Positions 41,637-50,210 of a stretch of DNA of 64,000 bases are shown here, piece by piece (position 1 is the stretch's first letter; each line of letters begins with the position of its first letter). The DNA is taken from the NCBI GenBank assembly GCA_963714145.1, contig OY970235.1, positions 1 to 64,000 of the forward strand, in the 5' to 3' direction. This stretch comes from JBBWZH01 sp035544115. Lineage in GTDB: Bacteria > Actinomycetota > Actinomycetes > Mycobacteriales > CADCTP01. Position numbers and translations under genes: made by a program. A model generated the notes under the pieces. It was not told the DNA's origin. It worked only from the letters and a program-made list of their open reading frames with translations, and did not search any database.

Positions 41637-43250
41637 TCACCGTGCGCCCAACGCCTGCAGGTACCGCTCGCGCAGGTGGAACTTGCGCACCTTGCCGGTC
41701 GGGCCGAGCGGGATCTCGTTCTCCTCGACCACCACCACCCGGCGGACGGTCGGCGCCACCTGCTCGCCCAGCGCCGTCCGGATCGCGGCGGACCGGTCGG
41801 TGCCCGGGTCGGCGGCCGGGTCCAGCTCCAGCAGCACGTCGGTGAGCACCCGGTCGCCCTCGCGCACCGCGACCACCGTGCAGTCCAGCACGTCCGGGTT
41901 GGCGGCCAGGATGCGCTCCTCGGACAGCGCCGTGTAGAGCCGGTTCCCGTTGCCCAGGTCGACCGAGTCGACCAGGCGGTCCACCTGGTAGAAGTAGCCC
42001 TCATCGTCCCGCCAGCCCAGGTCGCCGGTCAGGAAGTAGCCGCGCACCCGGGTCCGGTAGGTGGTCACCGAGTCGTTCCAGTAGCCCAGCGCCAGCGTCG
42101 GCGACCTGGTGCCGAACTCGCCGATCTGCCCGTTCGGCACCTCGTTCCCGTCCGGGTCGAGCACCACGACGTCGGCGAACGTGTGCGTCCGGCCGACACA
42201 CCGGCCGTACCTGTTGGTGTCCTTGGTGTGGGTGATGAGGAAGTGCGAGTGGCCCATCTCGCTGGAGCCGAGCCCGTCGATGAACACCGAGCCGGGCTGG
42301 CGTTCGCGCCCGGCCGAGGTGACCACGGTGCGCTTGCCCTGGGCGACCAGCCGGCGGATGTGCGCCTCGTGCGCGCAGTCGCCGGTGTTCCACCACAGCG
42401 CGACCGAGTCCAGGTCGCGAGTGGACAGATCGGCCTTGGCCAGGTCGGCCCAGGTGGTGGCGAAGCCGAGCACGCCGCTGGGCCGCCACCGCTCGATCGC
42501 GTCCAGCACGCCGGGGCCGGTCTGCCCGGACAGCATCAGCAGCTCGCTCTGGCCGGCCAGCGAGAAGTTCAGCGCGATCAGGCCGGCCGCGTGCGCAACG
42601 GGCAGCGCGGACAGCATCCGCTCGATGCCCTGCGCCTTCGGCATCAGCAGCCGGTGGTGGATCGCCGCGAACAGGCTGCCGTGCGAGTGCACCACCGCCT
42701 TCGGTACCCCGGTGGTGCCGGACGAGTGGGTGATCGCGACCGGGTCGTCCACGTAGTGCCGGTACGGCGGCGGCGCCGCGGCCGGGTCGCCGGCGCCCAG
42801 CTCCTCCAGCCCGGCCAGCACCGGCAGTCCGGTGTCGTAGCCCTGCAGCTGGGCCAGCCGCGGCGCGTTGGCGAGCAGCCCGACCGCCTTCAGCCGGCCC
42901 AGGTAGAGTGCGGCCAGCTCGGCCGGCAGCTTCGCGTTCACCAGGGCCGGGATCGCGCCGAGCCGGGTCAGCGCCAGGAACGCCAGCACCGTGCCGGCCG
43001 CGGTGGTGGACGAGACCGCCACCGGGTCCCGCGGCCGGACGCCGAGCGCGTGCAGGCTGGCCGCGGCGGCCCGCACCCGCTCGTCCAGGTCGCGCAGCCG
43101 CAGCGGCTGCCAGGCCGGCAGCCCGTCCACGTCCGTGTCGAAGGTCAGCGTCGGGTCGTCCAGCCCGATGCCGCGGTCCACCAGGGTGGTCAGCACATTG
43201 CCGGCGCCCAGCGCGGGATCGGCGGCCAGCTGTGCCCGAACGCTCTTCAT
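41637..43250 (-). CDS. AMP-forming acyl/aryl ligase 1
   Basis: A 537-residue ANL-superfamily ligase. ITHSSGTTGVPKAVVHSHGS is the phosphate-binding motif (A3), GYFLTGDLGW the A7 aspartate, and LGPTGKVRKFHLRE holds the A10 lysine. It adenylates a carboxylic acid and transfers it to CoA or a carrier protein. No condensation or carrier domain is fused. Specificity cannot be read with confidence; a fatty acid or a hydroxybenzoate-type acid are both possible. GGAAA precedes the ATG. Confidence 0.87.
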   Translation of the reverse strand: MKSVRAQLAADPALGAGNVLTTLVDRGIGLDDPTLTFDTDVDGLPAWQPLRLRDLDERVRAAAASLHALGVRPRDPVAVSSTTAAGTVLAFLALTRLGAIPALVNAKLPAELAALYLGRLKAVGLLANAPRLAQLQGYDTGLPVLAGLEELGAGDPAAAPPPYRHYVDDPVAITHSSGTTGVPKAVVHSHGSLFAAIHHRLLMPKAQGIERMLSALPVAHAAGLIALNFSLAGQSELLMLSGQTGPGVLDAIERWRPSGVLGFATTWADLAKADLSTRDLDSVALWWNTGDCAHEAHIRRLVAQGKRTVVTSAGRERQPGSVFIDGLGSSEMGHSHFLITHTKDTNRYGRCVGRTHTFADVVVLDPDGNEVPNGQIGEFGTRSPTLALGYWNDSVTTYRTRVRGYFLTGDLGWRDDEGYFYQVDRLVDSVDLGNGNRLYTALSEERILAANPDVLDCTVVAVREGDRVLTDVLLELDPAADPGTDRSAAIRTALGEQVAPTVRRVVVVEENEIPLGPTGKVRKFHLRERYLQALGAR

Positions 43251-43263
43251 GATTTCCCTTTCC

Positions 43264-43887
43264 TCACTGCGGCTCATCGAGACTGCGGCTGATCCGGGGC
43301 TCATCGCGGGGCTCATCCGGGCTGGTCGGCCGGGTGTCGCCCGGCGCCGGGCCGACCAGCAGTGCGGTCGCGGCGTCCCGGCCGGCGCCGTCGGCCAGCT
43401 CGGCGGCGATCACCAGCACTTCGCTGGCGTCGCCGTCGGCCAGCAGCAGCTCGGCCACGGCCAGCCCGTCGGCCAGCGCGTCACCGGCCGGGCTGGTGCA
43501 GACCACCGGCCCGGCCAGCCCCCAGCGGGCGGTGATATGGCCGACCACAGCGTTCGGGTTGGACTGGAAGAACAGCAGCGGCGGCACCCGGCGGCCGGCC
43601 CGCAGCGCGTCCGCGACGGCGTCCGCGGTGCTGGTGTCGCCGCGCACGCTGGCGAGTACCACCGCGGTGCTCTCGGCTCGGGACGGCGGCGCCGGCGGCG
43701 CCTCGTACCGGTCGCGCAGGCAGCGCTCGGCCACCTCGGCCACCAGCGGGTTGAACGCGGAGACGATGAAACCGGCGATCGGCGGCAGCGCATCGCCCTC
43801 GGTGGCCGGCCAGGCCGCCCGGGCCAGCACCGTCAATCCAGCCGGGACGGTTCCGTCCACTATGGACCGCGTCGGGACCGCCGTCAT
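43264..43887 (-). CDS. Short ketosynthase-like protein (chain-length-factor-like)
   Basis: A 207-residue protein resembling the N-terminal half of ketosynthases, with a thiolase-fold look (GFIVSAFNPLVAEVAERCL, AVVLASVRGDTSTADAVADAL, FFQSNPNAVVGHI). It aligns with the short beta-ketoacyl-synthase-like proteins found beside ketosynthases in aryl-polyene-type clusters. The Cys position reads VVCTSPAGDALADG and the His motifs are missing, so it is unlikely to be catalytic alone. It overlaps the next KS gene by 4 nt, consistent with a heterodimer. Confidence 0.65.
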   Translation of the reverse strand: MTAVPTRSIVDGTVPAGLTVLARAAWPATEGDALPPIAGFIVSAFNPLVAEVAERCLRDRYEAPPAPPSRAESTAVVLASVRGDTSTADAVADALRAGRRVPPLLFFQSNPNAVVGHITARWGLAGPVVCTSPAGDALADGLAVAELLLADGDASEVLVIAAELADGAGRDAATALLVGPAPGDTRPTSPDEPRDEPRISRSLDEPQ

Positions 43888-44975
43888 GGTGCCGCCACCA
43901 GCAGCGCGGTGTTCGCACCGCCGAACGCGGCATTCAGGCTCAGCGCGTACCGCGGCCGCGCCGGCCGGGCCTCGACCACCACGTCGAGGTCGCAGTTCGG
44001 GTCCGGGCCGAGGTAGCCGGCGTTCACCGGCAGCTGCCCGGCGGCCAGCGCCAGCACGGTGAGGGCGATCTCGATCAGGCCGGACGCCTCCAGCGCGTGC
44101 CCGTGCACCGACTTGGTCGAGCTGACCGGGATCGTCGCCGCATCCGGGCCGAACACGGTGTGCAGCGCGGCGGTCTCGGCCGCGTCGCTGAACGGGGTGC
44201 CGGTGCCGTTGGCGTTCACGTAGCCGACCTCGGCCGGCAGCACGCCGGCCCGGTGCAGCGCCGCGTCGATCGCCCGGGCCAGCCCGGCGCCGTCCGGCCG
44301 CGGCTGGCAGACGTGGTACGCGTCGCCGGCCCGGCCCCAGCCGGCCAGCGTGGCCCGCACCGGGGCGCCCCGGTCGGCGGCCGCCGCGGCCGACTCGAGC
44401 ACCACCGCGGCCACCGCGTCGCCGAGCAGCAGGCCGGTCCGGCCGGCGGAGAACGGCCGGGCCCGGTTGTCCTTCGCCAGCGCGCGGCCGGCGTCGAACA
44501 GCGCGAACGTGTCGGCGTCGACCAGGTAGCCGGCCGCGACCACGGCCCGGTCCAGCTCGCCGCGGCTGATCTGGCCGGCCGCGTCGGCCAGCGCGGTGCT
44601 CGCCGCGACGCAGGCGGCGGTGTAGGTGCGCGGTACCGGCCCGAGCCCGGTCCGGGCGGCCACCTCGGTCGCGACCGTCCGGTTGCGACGGTCGGCGTGC
44701 GCGGCCAGCAGCAGCGGGGTGCCGGCCAGCCCGGCCGCACCGGCCAGCTGGGCATCGGCGCAGGCCGCCTGCACCGCGGCGGCCAGCTCGTCGGTGAGGT
44801 CGGGCGCGCCGGGCATGGTGGCCGCGACGTTGGTCCGGTACGCGCCGGTGTCGAACCGGGTGACCGGGGCGAACGCGGGAGTGCCGGCCAGCGCGGCCGG
44901 CAGCAGCGCCCCGGCTCCGGCGCCGAACGCGCTGCGGACGGCCAGGCCGGTCAGCACCGGCGACAGCTCACCCAC
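43884..44975 (-). CDS. Ketosynthase with Asn in place of the first active-site His
   Basis: A 363-residue FabF-fold protein. TAACVAASTALADA keeps the Cys and SSTKSVHGHALEASG the Lys and second His, but NAHGTGT is NANGTGT, so the His that promotes decarboxylation is Asn. That predicts acyl-transfer or modified condensation chemistry. I start it at the GTG at 44975, with GAGG 8 nt upstream; it overlaps the carrier protein 2 stop by 8 nt. With the short KS-like gene it probably forms a KS/CLF-like pair. Confidence 0.82.
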   Translation of the reverse strand: MGELSPVLTGLAVRSAFGAGAGALLPAALAGTPAFAPVTRFDTGAYRTNVAATMPGAPDLTDELAAAVQAACADAQLAGAAGLAGTPLLLAAHADRRNRTVATEVAARTGLGPVPRTYTAACVAASTALADAAGQISRGELDRAVVAAGYLVDADTFALFDAGRALAKDNRARPFSAGRTGLLLGDAVAAVVLESAAAAADRGAPVRATLAGWGRAGDAYHVCQPRPDGAGLARAIDAALHRAGVLPAEVGYVNANGTGTPFSDAAETAALHTVFGPDAATIPVSSTKSVHGHALEASGLIEIALTVLALAAGQLPVNAGYLGPDPNCDLDVVVEARPARPRYALSLNAAFGGANTALLVAAP

Positions 44976-45258
44976 CGCGCACCTCACCGGCGACCCCGTC
45001 CGCGCCGGCCGCGTCGTCCGCGGTGGCGGGCTGGCCGAGCGCGGTGCGCAGCTGGTCGAGCGCGCCGCTGACGGTGGACATCGAGGCGAAGGTCTCGTCG
45101 TCGAGGTCCAGCAGCACCGAGTAGTGCTGCTCGACCTGCGCGACCAGCCAGGTCAGCTCCAGCGAGCCGAGCTCCTCGCTGACCTCGTCCGGCTGCCGGT
45201 CGCCGTAGCTGGCCAGCATGGCCAGCACATCGGCCCGGCGCAGAAAGCGCTCACTCAT
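44968..45258 (-). CDS. Carrier protein 2
   Basis: A 96-residue carrier protein; the phosphopantetheine serine is in SEELGSLELTWLVAQVEQHY near 32. The second helix is less acidic than in carrier protein 1, and an Ala/Gly/Asp tail of about 20 residues follows. The gene is translationally coupled to the Asn-type ketosynthase and is the likely partner. A 190-bp gap upstream, rich in GGCGCC palindromes, separates it from carrier protein 3. Confidence 0.82.
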   Translation of the reverse strand: MSERFLRRADVLAMLASYGDRQPDEVSEELGSLELTWLVAQVEQHYSVLLDLDDETFASMSTVSGALDQLRTALGQPATADDAAGADGVAGEVRGG

Positions 45259-45448
45259 GACCACTCCTCCGGACGGTGCGCCGAACGGCGGCACACCGAA
45301 CGGCGCCCCACTGAGCGGGGCGCACCACGCCGGAGAGCGCCGCGGGACGCGGCGCCGGGGAGCGCCGCCGGCGCCACCGGCGCCGGCATTGTCGAGAAGG
45401 GACACTGGTCCGCGGTGGTCCGCTCCGGGCCCGCCCAGCCCGGCGCGG

Positions 45449-45751
45449 TCATACCGCGGTGTCGGCGGCGGCGACGGCCGCGTCGTCGGCGATGGTCGCC
45501 GGGTCGGCGGCCAGCCGCGCGGCGAGCGCGGTCGTGAACTCGTCCAGGGTCATCAGCGCGAGCGTTTCCATGTCGTCGTCGCTGAACTTGATCTGGTAGC
45601 GGTCCTCCAGCCGGACCGCGAGCTCGGCCAGCGCCAGCGACTCCAGATCCAGCCCGGCCGGGCCCAGGTCGGTGTCGTCGGTGACCTCGCTCACGTCGTA
45701 GTTCATTTCCTGCAACGCAGCCAGGGTGAACTGCCGCAACTCGTCTTTCAT
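45449..45751 (-). CDS. Carrier protein 3
   Basis: A 100-residue carrier protein with the phosphopantetheine serine in GPAGLDLESLALAELAVRLE near 38, followed by KFSDDDMETLALMTLDEF and an Ala/Asp-rich tail. It resembles acyl carrier proteins of type II systems. Lies 118 bp downstream of ligase 2, which is a plausible loader. Confidence 0.88.
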   Translation of the reverse strand: MKDELRQFTLAALQEMNYDVSEVTDDTDLGPAGLDLESLALAELAVRLEDRYQIKFSDDDMETLALMTLDEFTTALAARLAADPATIADDAAVAAADTAV

Positions 45752-45869
45752 GTGGCCATCGGCGGCCCCGTCCCGCCGGTGGGCGAGACGGCCCGCCGAT
45801 CCCTCCTCTCAGGGAAACGGTGGACGTGCTGTTTGGCGGCAGTCAGCCGCTTGGTGCCACCGGCCGCGG

Positions 45870-47300
45870 TCAGGGGCCGGTGGGTGGATCGCTGTCCACG
45901 GCGGCCCGGAGTGCGGCCGCGTCGCGGACGATCTTCCCGGTGGCGGTCCGGGGGAGCTTGGGGAGTACGTGCAGCCGGCGCGGGCGCTTGAACGGCGCCA
46001 GCTCGCGGGCCACCGCGTACCGGACGGCGTCCACAGTGGACCCGTCGGAGAGGGCGAGGTAACCGTCGATCTCGCCGCCGTCGAAGACGACGACGACCTC
46101 GGTGACCTCGGGCAGCGCGGCCAGCGTCTGCTCTACCTCGGTGAGGTCGACCTTCAGGCCGCCGATCGAGATCTGCGAGTCCAGCCGGCCGAGGATGGTG
46201 ACCTGCCCGGTGGCCGGGTCGACGCTGGCCGCGTCCTTGGTGTGCAGCCAGCCGTCGGCCCACCGGCTCGGGTCGGTCAGCCCGATGTACGGCGAGGACG
46301 GCCGGCGGATCCGCAGCTCGCCGTCCTCGGCCCGGACCTCGATGCCGTAGGCCGGGGTGACGGTGGGCCAGCCGGTGCCGAGCAGGTCGGTGGCGATCAC
46401 GCCGACCTCGGTCATCCCGTACATGGTGCCGAGCGGTACCCGGTAGCGGGCGGCGAACCGGGCCGGCACCCCCGGGCGCACCAGCTCGCCGGCGACGATC
46501 ATCTTGACCAGCTGCGGCAGCGGCGGCGGCTCGGCCACCGCGGTCAGCAGCTCGGCGTGGAACGGCACGCCGAGCACGGTGGTCGGCGCCGAACCGGCGG
46601 CCACCGCGGCCAGCACGCCGTCCGCGGTCAGCCGCTCGGCCAGCACCAGCTGCACGCCGGCGTGCAGGCCGTGCAGCAGCCCGCCGACCAGGCCGAGCAC
46701 GTGCACCATCGAGGCCAGCAGCACGATCCGCTCGCCGCGGCGCGGGTAGTCCGGCAGCCGGGCGTAGCGGTCCAGCTCGGCGATCAGGTCGTCCGAGGTG
46801 CGCGCGATCACCTTGGACGCGCCGGTGGACCCGGAGCTGAACTGGATCAGCGCGTGCCCGGTGGCCGCCTCCCGGCCGTCCGGCCGCGCGGTGACCGAGA
46901 GGCCGAGCACGTCGGCGTACCCGCGCAGCCGGCCGCCGGCGACCTCGGTGGGCTCCACCACGAACTGGGCACCGACCCGGTCGAGCGCGCGGGCCACCTC
47001 GTGCGCGGTCAGCCGGTGGTCCAGCAGGCTCACCTGGGCGCCGGCCCGCCAGGCGGCCAGCAGCGTGGCGACGAACGCGAGCGAGGGCGGCAGCCGCAAC
47101 GCGACCGTGCCGCCGGGCACCAGCCCGGCGGCGGCCAGCCGCTCCTGCTGCTCGGCGACCAGCGCGCGCAGCGTGCCGCGGTCGACCGGGCGAGCAAAGG
47201 ACAAGCACACGTCAGCGGCATCGCCGCTGAGGAGAACCCCATCGACCCAGCCCGTTGGTAACGGAGCCACTGAGGCGTCCGAAGCAACAGAGCCCTTCAT
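45870..47300 (-). CDS. AMP-forming acyl/aryl ligase 2
   Basis: A 476-residue ANL ligase, short for the family, first in the leftward operon. IQFSSGSTGASKVIARTSDD is A3, YGMTEVGVIA A5, and LPRTATGKIVRDAAAL carries the A10 lysine. It is not closely similar to ligase 1, so two different acids are probably activated. I start at the ATG at 47300, where GGGGG is 7 nt upstream; an ATG at 47318 is possible but has no ribosome site. It is divergent from carrier protein 4 across 200 bp. Confidence 0.85.
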   Translation of the reverse strand: MKGSVASDASVAPLPTGWVDGVLLSGDAADVCLSFARPVDRGTLRALVAEQQERLAAAGLVPGGTVALRLPPSLAFVATLLAAWRAGAQVSLLDHRLTAHEVARALDRVGAQFVVEPTEVAGGRLRGYADVLGLSVTARPDGREAATGHALIQFSSGSTGASKVIARTSDDLIAELDRYARLPDYPRRGERIVLLASMVHVLGLVGGLLHGLHAGVQLVLAERLTADGVLAAVAAGSAPTTVLGVPFHAELLTAVAEPPPLPQLVKMIVAGELVRPGVPARFAARYRVPLGTMYGMTEVGVIATDLLGTGWPTVTPAYGIEVRAEDGELRIRRPSSPYIGLTDPSRWADGWLHTKDAASVDPATGQVTILGRLDSQISIGGLKVDLTEVEQTLAALPEVTEVVVVFDGGEIDGYLALSDGSTVDAVRYAVARELAPFKRPRRLHVLPKLPRTATGKIVRDAAALRAAVDSDPPTGP

Positions 47301-47501
47301 TAGAGGACCCCCAAGCATTGGCAACTTCGATTAGTCGGAATGTCGCATTCGCTTCGGTTCGGACACCCGTCGGCAGAGTTTCACACAGGGCAAGCGTCGT
47401 CAAGCGGAGTGAGTAGTTTCAGGCTCTTTAGCTGCGAAGCTGCCCTACCTGAGTACGGTGGACGACGCCATCCGGGCGAGTGTCACAGGGAGGACAGCGT
47501 G
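47301..47501. promoter_or_regulatory. Divergent promoter region of the biosynthetic cluster
   Basis: This 201-bp gap drives the 12-kb leftward operon and the rightward carrier-protein/glycosyltransferase genes. It is clearly richer in A and T than the rest of the window (TCGGAATGTCGCATTCGC, GAGTTTCACACAGGG, TAGTTTCAGGCTCTTTAGC). GGGAGG at 47488-47493 is the rightward ribosome site. No regulator gene is next to it, so control probably comes from elsewhere in the genome. Confidence 0.5.
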
Positions 47502-47903
47502 ATGACCGACGGGGCGCCGACCAGCGGCGGAACCGACCCCGGCTTGTTCGCCGAGATCGTCGGAATACTCCTTGAAGTTACCCGGGAGAGCGCTGAATGG
47601 GCTGCCGCCATTACTCCGAACGCCAGGCTCGAAGTGGACCTGGGGATGGAAAGCATTGAACTGTTAGCACTTGCCGAATTGCTACAAAGCCGATACGGCG
47701 ACCGGGTCGACCTGCCGGCCTTTGTAGCCGGTCTGGACATCGACCGGATCATCGGCTTGAGCGTCGCCGATCTGGTCGACTTTGTGGCCGCGCAGCGGGC
47801 GGCGCCGGCGCCGCGGATGCCCCCCGCCGGCACCCCCGGCGAGCCGGTTATGCCCTCGGTGTCACCAGTTATGCCTGGTCAGCCGGTCGGCGGTGGGGCA
47901 TGA
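47502..47903 (+). CDS. Carrier protein 4 (TTA-containing, AT-richer gene)
   Basis: A 133-residue carrier protein. LEVDLGMESIELLALAELLQ near residues 47-66 holds the phosphopantetheine serine; a Pro-rich tail of about 35 residues follows. Its first 200 bp use codons rare in the rest of the window, including a TTA leucine just after the active serine, so translation may depend on the TTA tRNA (bldA type). The stop overlaps the glycosyltransferase start (ATGA). It may carry the aglycone, or a precursor of it, for glycosylation. Confidence 0.82.
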   Translation: MTDGAPTSGGTDPGLFAEIVGILLEVTRESAEWAAAITPNARLEVDLGMESIELLALAELLQSRYGDRVDLPAFVAGLDIDRIIGLSVADLVDFVAAQRAAPAPRMPPAGTPGEPVMPSVSPVMPGQPVGGGA

Positions 47904-49096
47904 GCCGGTACCTGATCATCACGTTGCCGCTGGCCGGGCACGTCAACCCGACCATCGGGATCGCCCGCGAACTGGTCGCCCGCGGGCACGAGGTGGCCTG
48001 GGTCGGGTCCGAGATGGTGCTCCGGCCGATGCTGGGGCCGGACGCGACGATCCTGCCGACCGGCAGCCGGCTCTACCGCGCGCAGGGCGGCCAGGGGGCG
48101 GCCGCGGTGAAGTCGCTGTGGAAGAGCTTCGTCGTCCCGTACGCCAGGTTCGTGCTGCCTGCCGTGGAGAAAGCGGTCCATACGTACCAACCGGACGTAC
48201 TGCTGGTGGACCAGCACGCGCCGGCCGGCGGCATCGTGGCCGATCGGCACGGGCTGCCGTGGGCCGCGCTGGTGTCCTCCTCGATGGAGCTGACCCGGCC
48301 GTTCGCGGCGCTGCCGAAGGTGGAGGAGTGGGTCGCCGCGCAGGTCGAGAAGGTCTGGACCGAGGCCGGCGTGCCCGCCGAGCAGCGCTACGACCTGCGT
48401 TTCTCGCCGCACCTGGTGATCGCGCTGACCTCGCCGGCGCTGACCGGCCCGGTCCGGTTCCCGGACCACTACGCGCTGGTCGGCCCGATCCTGGCCGACC
48501 GGCCGCCGACCCGGGAGTTCCCCTGGGACCGGCTCGACCCCGACCGCCGCAAGGTCCTGGTCTGCCTCGGCACCCTGCAGCCCGAGCACGTGACCGCGTT
48601 CTACCCGCGGGCGGCCGCCGCGCTGGCCGGGTTGCCCGGGGTGCAGGGCATCATCGCCGCCGGCCCCCAGATGCTGCCGGACCCGCCGGCGAACGTGCTG
48701 GTGGCCCCCTGGGTGCCGATGCTCGAACTGCTGCCCCGGGTGGACGCGGTGGTCTGCCACGGCGGGATGAACACCGTCTGCGAGACGCTGGCGCACGGCG
48801 TCCCGCTGGCGATGGGTCCGCTGATCAACGACCAGCCGGTAACGGCGAACCAGGTGGTCGCGGCCGGCGCCGGCATCCGCATCCTGCTCCGCCGGATCCG
48901 TCCGGACGAACTGCGCGCGGTCGTCACCACCCTGCTGGACGACCCGGCCTACCGGGCCGCGGCGGAACGGGTCCGGGACGACTTCGCCGCGGCCGGCGGG
49001 GCCCGCACCGCCGCCGAGCGGCTGGAACGGCTGGCCCATCCCGGAACTGACCAGAAGTCCCACGTTGTCCCCGAACGTCAGGACACCCTAGCCTGA
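47900..49096 (+). CDS. GT1-family (MGT/UGT-like) glycosyltransferase
   Basis: A 398-residue GT-B glycosyltransferase. LPLAGHVNPTIGIARELVARGHEVAWVG is the N-terminal acceptor-side start, and VVCHGGMNTVCETLAHGVPLAMGPL with NDQPVTANQ the C-terminal nucleotide-sugar motif. It would move a hexose from an NDP-sugar to the cluster's product. A deacetylase, a formyltransferase and an FkbM methyltransferase downstream suggest the sugar may be an N-acetyl-amino sugar that is later remodelled; this is inference. No NDP-sugar biosynthesis genes are in the window, so a primary-metabolism sugar such as UDP-GlcNAc is likely. Confidence 0.9.
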   Translation: MSRYLIITLPLAGHVNPTIGIARELVARGHEVAWVGSEMVLRPMLGPDATILPTGSRLYRAQGGQGAAAVKSLWKSFVVPYARFVLPAVEKAVHTYQPDVLLVDQHAPAGGIVADRHGLPWAALVSSSMELTRPFAALPKVEEWVAAQVEKVWTEAGVPAEQRYDLRFSPHLVIALTSPALTGPVRFPDHYALVGPILADRPPTREFPWDRLDPDRRKVLVCLGTLQPEHVTAFYPRAAAALAGLPGVQGIIAAGPQMLPDPPANVLVAPWVPMLELLPRVDAVVCHGGMNTVCETLAHGVPLAMGPLINDQPVTANQVVAAGAGIRILLRRIRPDELRAVVTTLLDDPAYRAAAERVRDDFAAAGGARTAAERLERLAHPGTDQKSHVVPERQDTLA

Positions 49097-49147
49097 CGCC
49101 CCGCTGTCGCCGGCTGTTGCCGGCCCACCCCCCGTACGGAGTAGGGA

Positions 49148-50104
49148 ATGATCGAGACCAAAGGGCTGCGCAAGTCGTTCAGCGTCGGCAAGCGCGGCAA
49201 GAGCACCAAAGTGGACGCCGTCCGCGGCGTCGACCTCAAGGTGGACGAGGGGGAGATCTTCGGCTTCCTCGGCCCGAACGGCGCCGGCAAGACCACCACG
49301 CTGCGGATGCTGGCCACGCTGATCGAGCCGGACGGCGGCGAGGCCACCATCGCCGGGCTCGACCTGCGCACCCAGGGCAAGGAACTGCGCCGCCGGATCG
49401 GCTACGTCGCCCAGGGCGGCGGCACCACCGACGAGGCCACCGGCCGCGAGGAGATCATCCTGCAGGCCCGCATGTACGGGCTGAGCAAGGCGGACGCGCA
49501 GCAGCGGGCCACGCAGGCGCTGGACGCGTTCCAGCTGACCGAGTTCGCCGACCGGCACTGCAGCACGTACTCCGGCGGCCAGCGCCGCCGGGTGGACATC
49601 GCGATGGGCGTCATCCACAACCCGAAGGTGGTCTTCCTGGACGAGCCGACCAGCGGGCTGGACCCGCAGAGCCGCGCCCACATCTGGGACGAGGTGCGCC
49701 GGCTGCGTGGTGAGGGGATGACCGTCTTCCTCACCACGCACTACCTGGACGAGGCGGACGCGCTCTGCGACCGGATCGCGATCATCGACAACGGCGAGAT
49801 CGTCGCCGAGGGCACCCCGGCCGCGCTGAAGCGGGAGATCTCCGGCGACGTGGTCACCATCGGGGTGAACGGCTCCACCCCGACGACGGCCGAACTGCTC
49901 AGCGGCTTCGACTACGTGCGCAATGTGGAGACCGCCGGCGAGGGCACCCTGCGGCTGTACGTGGACGAGGCGGCGACCGCGATCCCGCAGATCCTGCGTG
50001 CGCTGGACGGCTCGGGGATCACGTTCGACAAGATGGAGCTGCCCCGGCCCAGCCTGGACGACGTGTTCCTGACCAAGACCGGCCGGTCCCTGCGCGAGTC
50101 CTGA
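49148..50104 (+). CDS. drrA: ABC exporter ATPase, DrrA-like
   Basis: A 318-residue ABC ATPase of the daunorubicin-resistance type. Walker A GPNGAGKTT near 43-51, signature YSGGQRRRVDIAM near 142, Walker B VVFLDEPTSGLDP near 163 and the switch His in TTHYLDEAD are all intact. A C-terminal extension of about 90 residues, as in DrrA, follows. Together with the next gene it would export the product and give self-resistance. Confidence 0.92.
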   Translation: MIETKGLRKSFSVGKRGKSTKVDAVRGVDLKVDEGEIFGFLGPNGAGKTTTLRMLATLIEPDGGEATIAGLDLRTQGKELRRRIGYVAQGGGTTDEATGREEIILQARMYGLSKADAQQRATQALDAFQLTEFADRHCSTYSGGQRRRVDIAMGVIHNPKVVFLDEPTSGLDPQSRAHIWDEVRRLRGEGMTVFLTTHYLDEADALCDRIAIIDNGEIVAEGTPAALKREISGDVVTIGVNGSTPTTAELLSGFDYVRNVETAGEGTLRLYVDEAATAIPQILRALDGSGITFDKMELPRPSLDDVFLTKTGRSLRES

Positions 50105-50210
50105 CCATGCCCCCCGACGGCCCCCTCCGCTGCCGGCTCGCCGGGGCTCACTCCGTTACCGCCTCACGCTCGCTGCCTACCCGGCCGTCAGACCTTCGCG
50201 AAGGAAGAAA

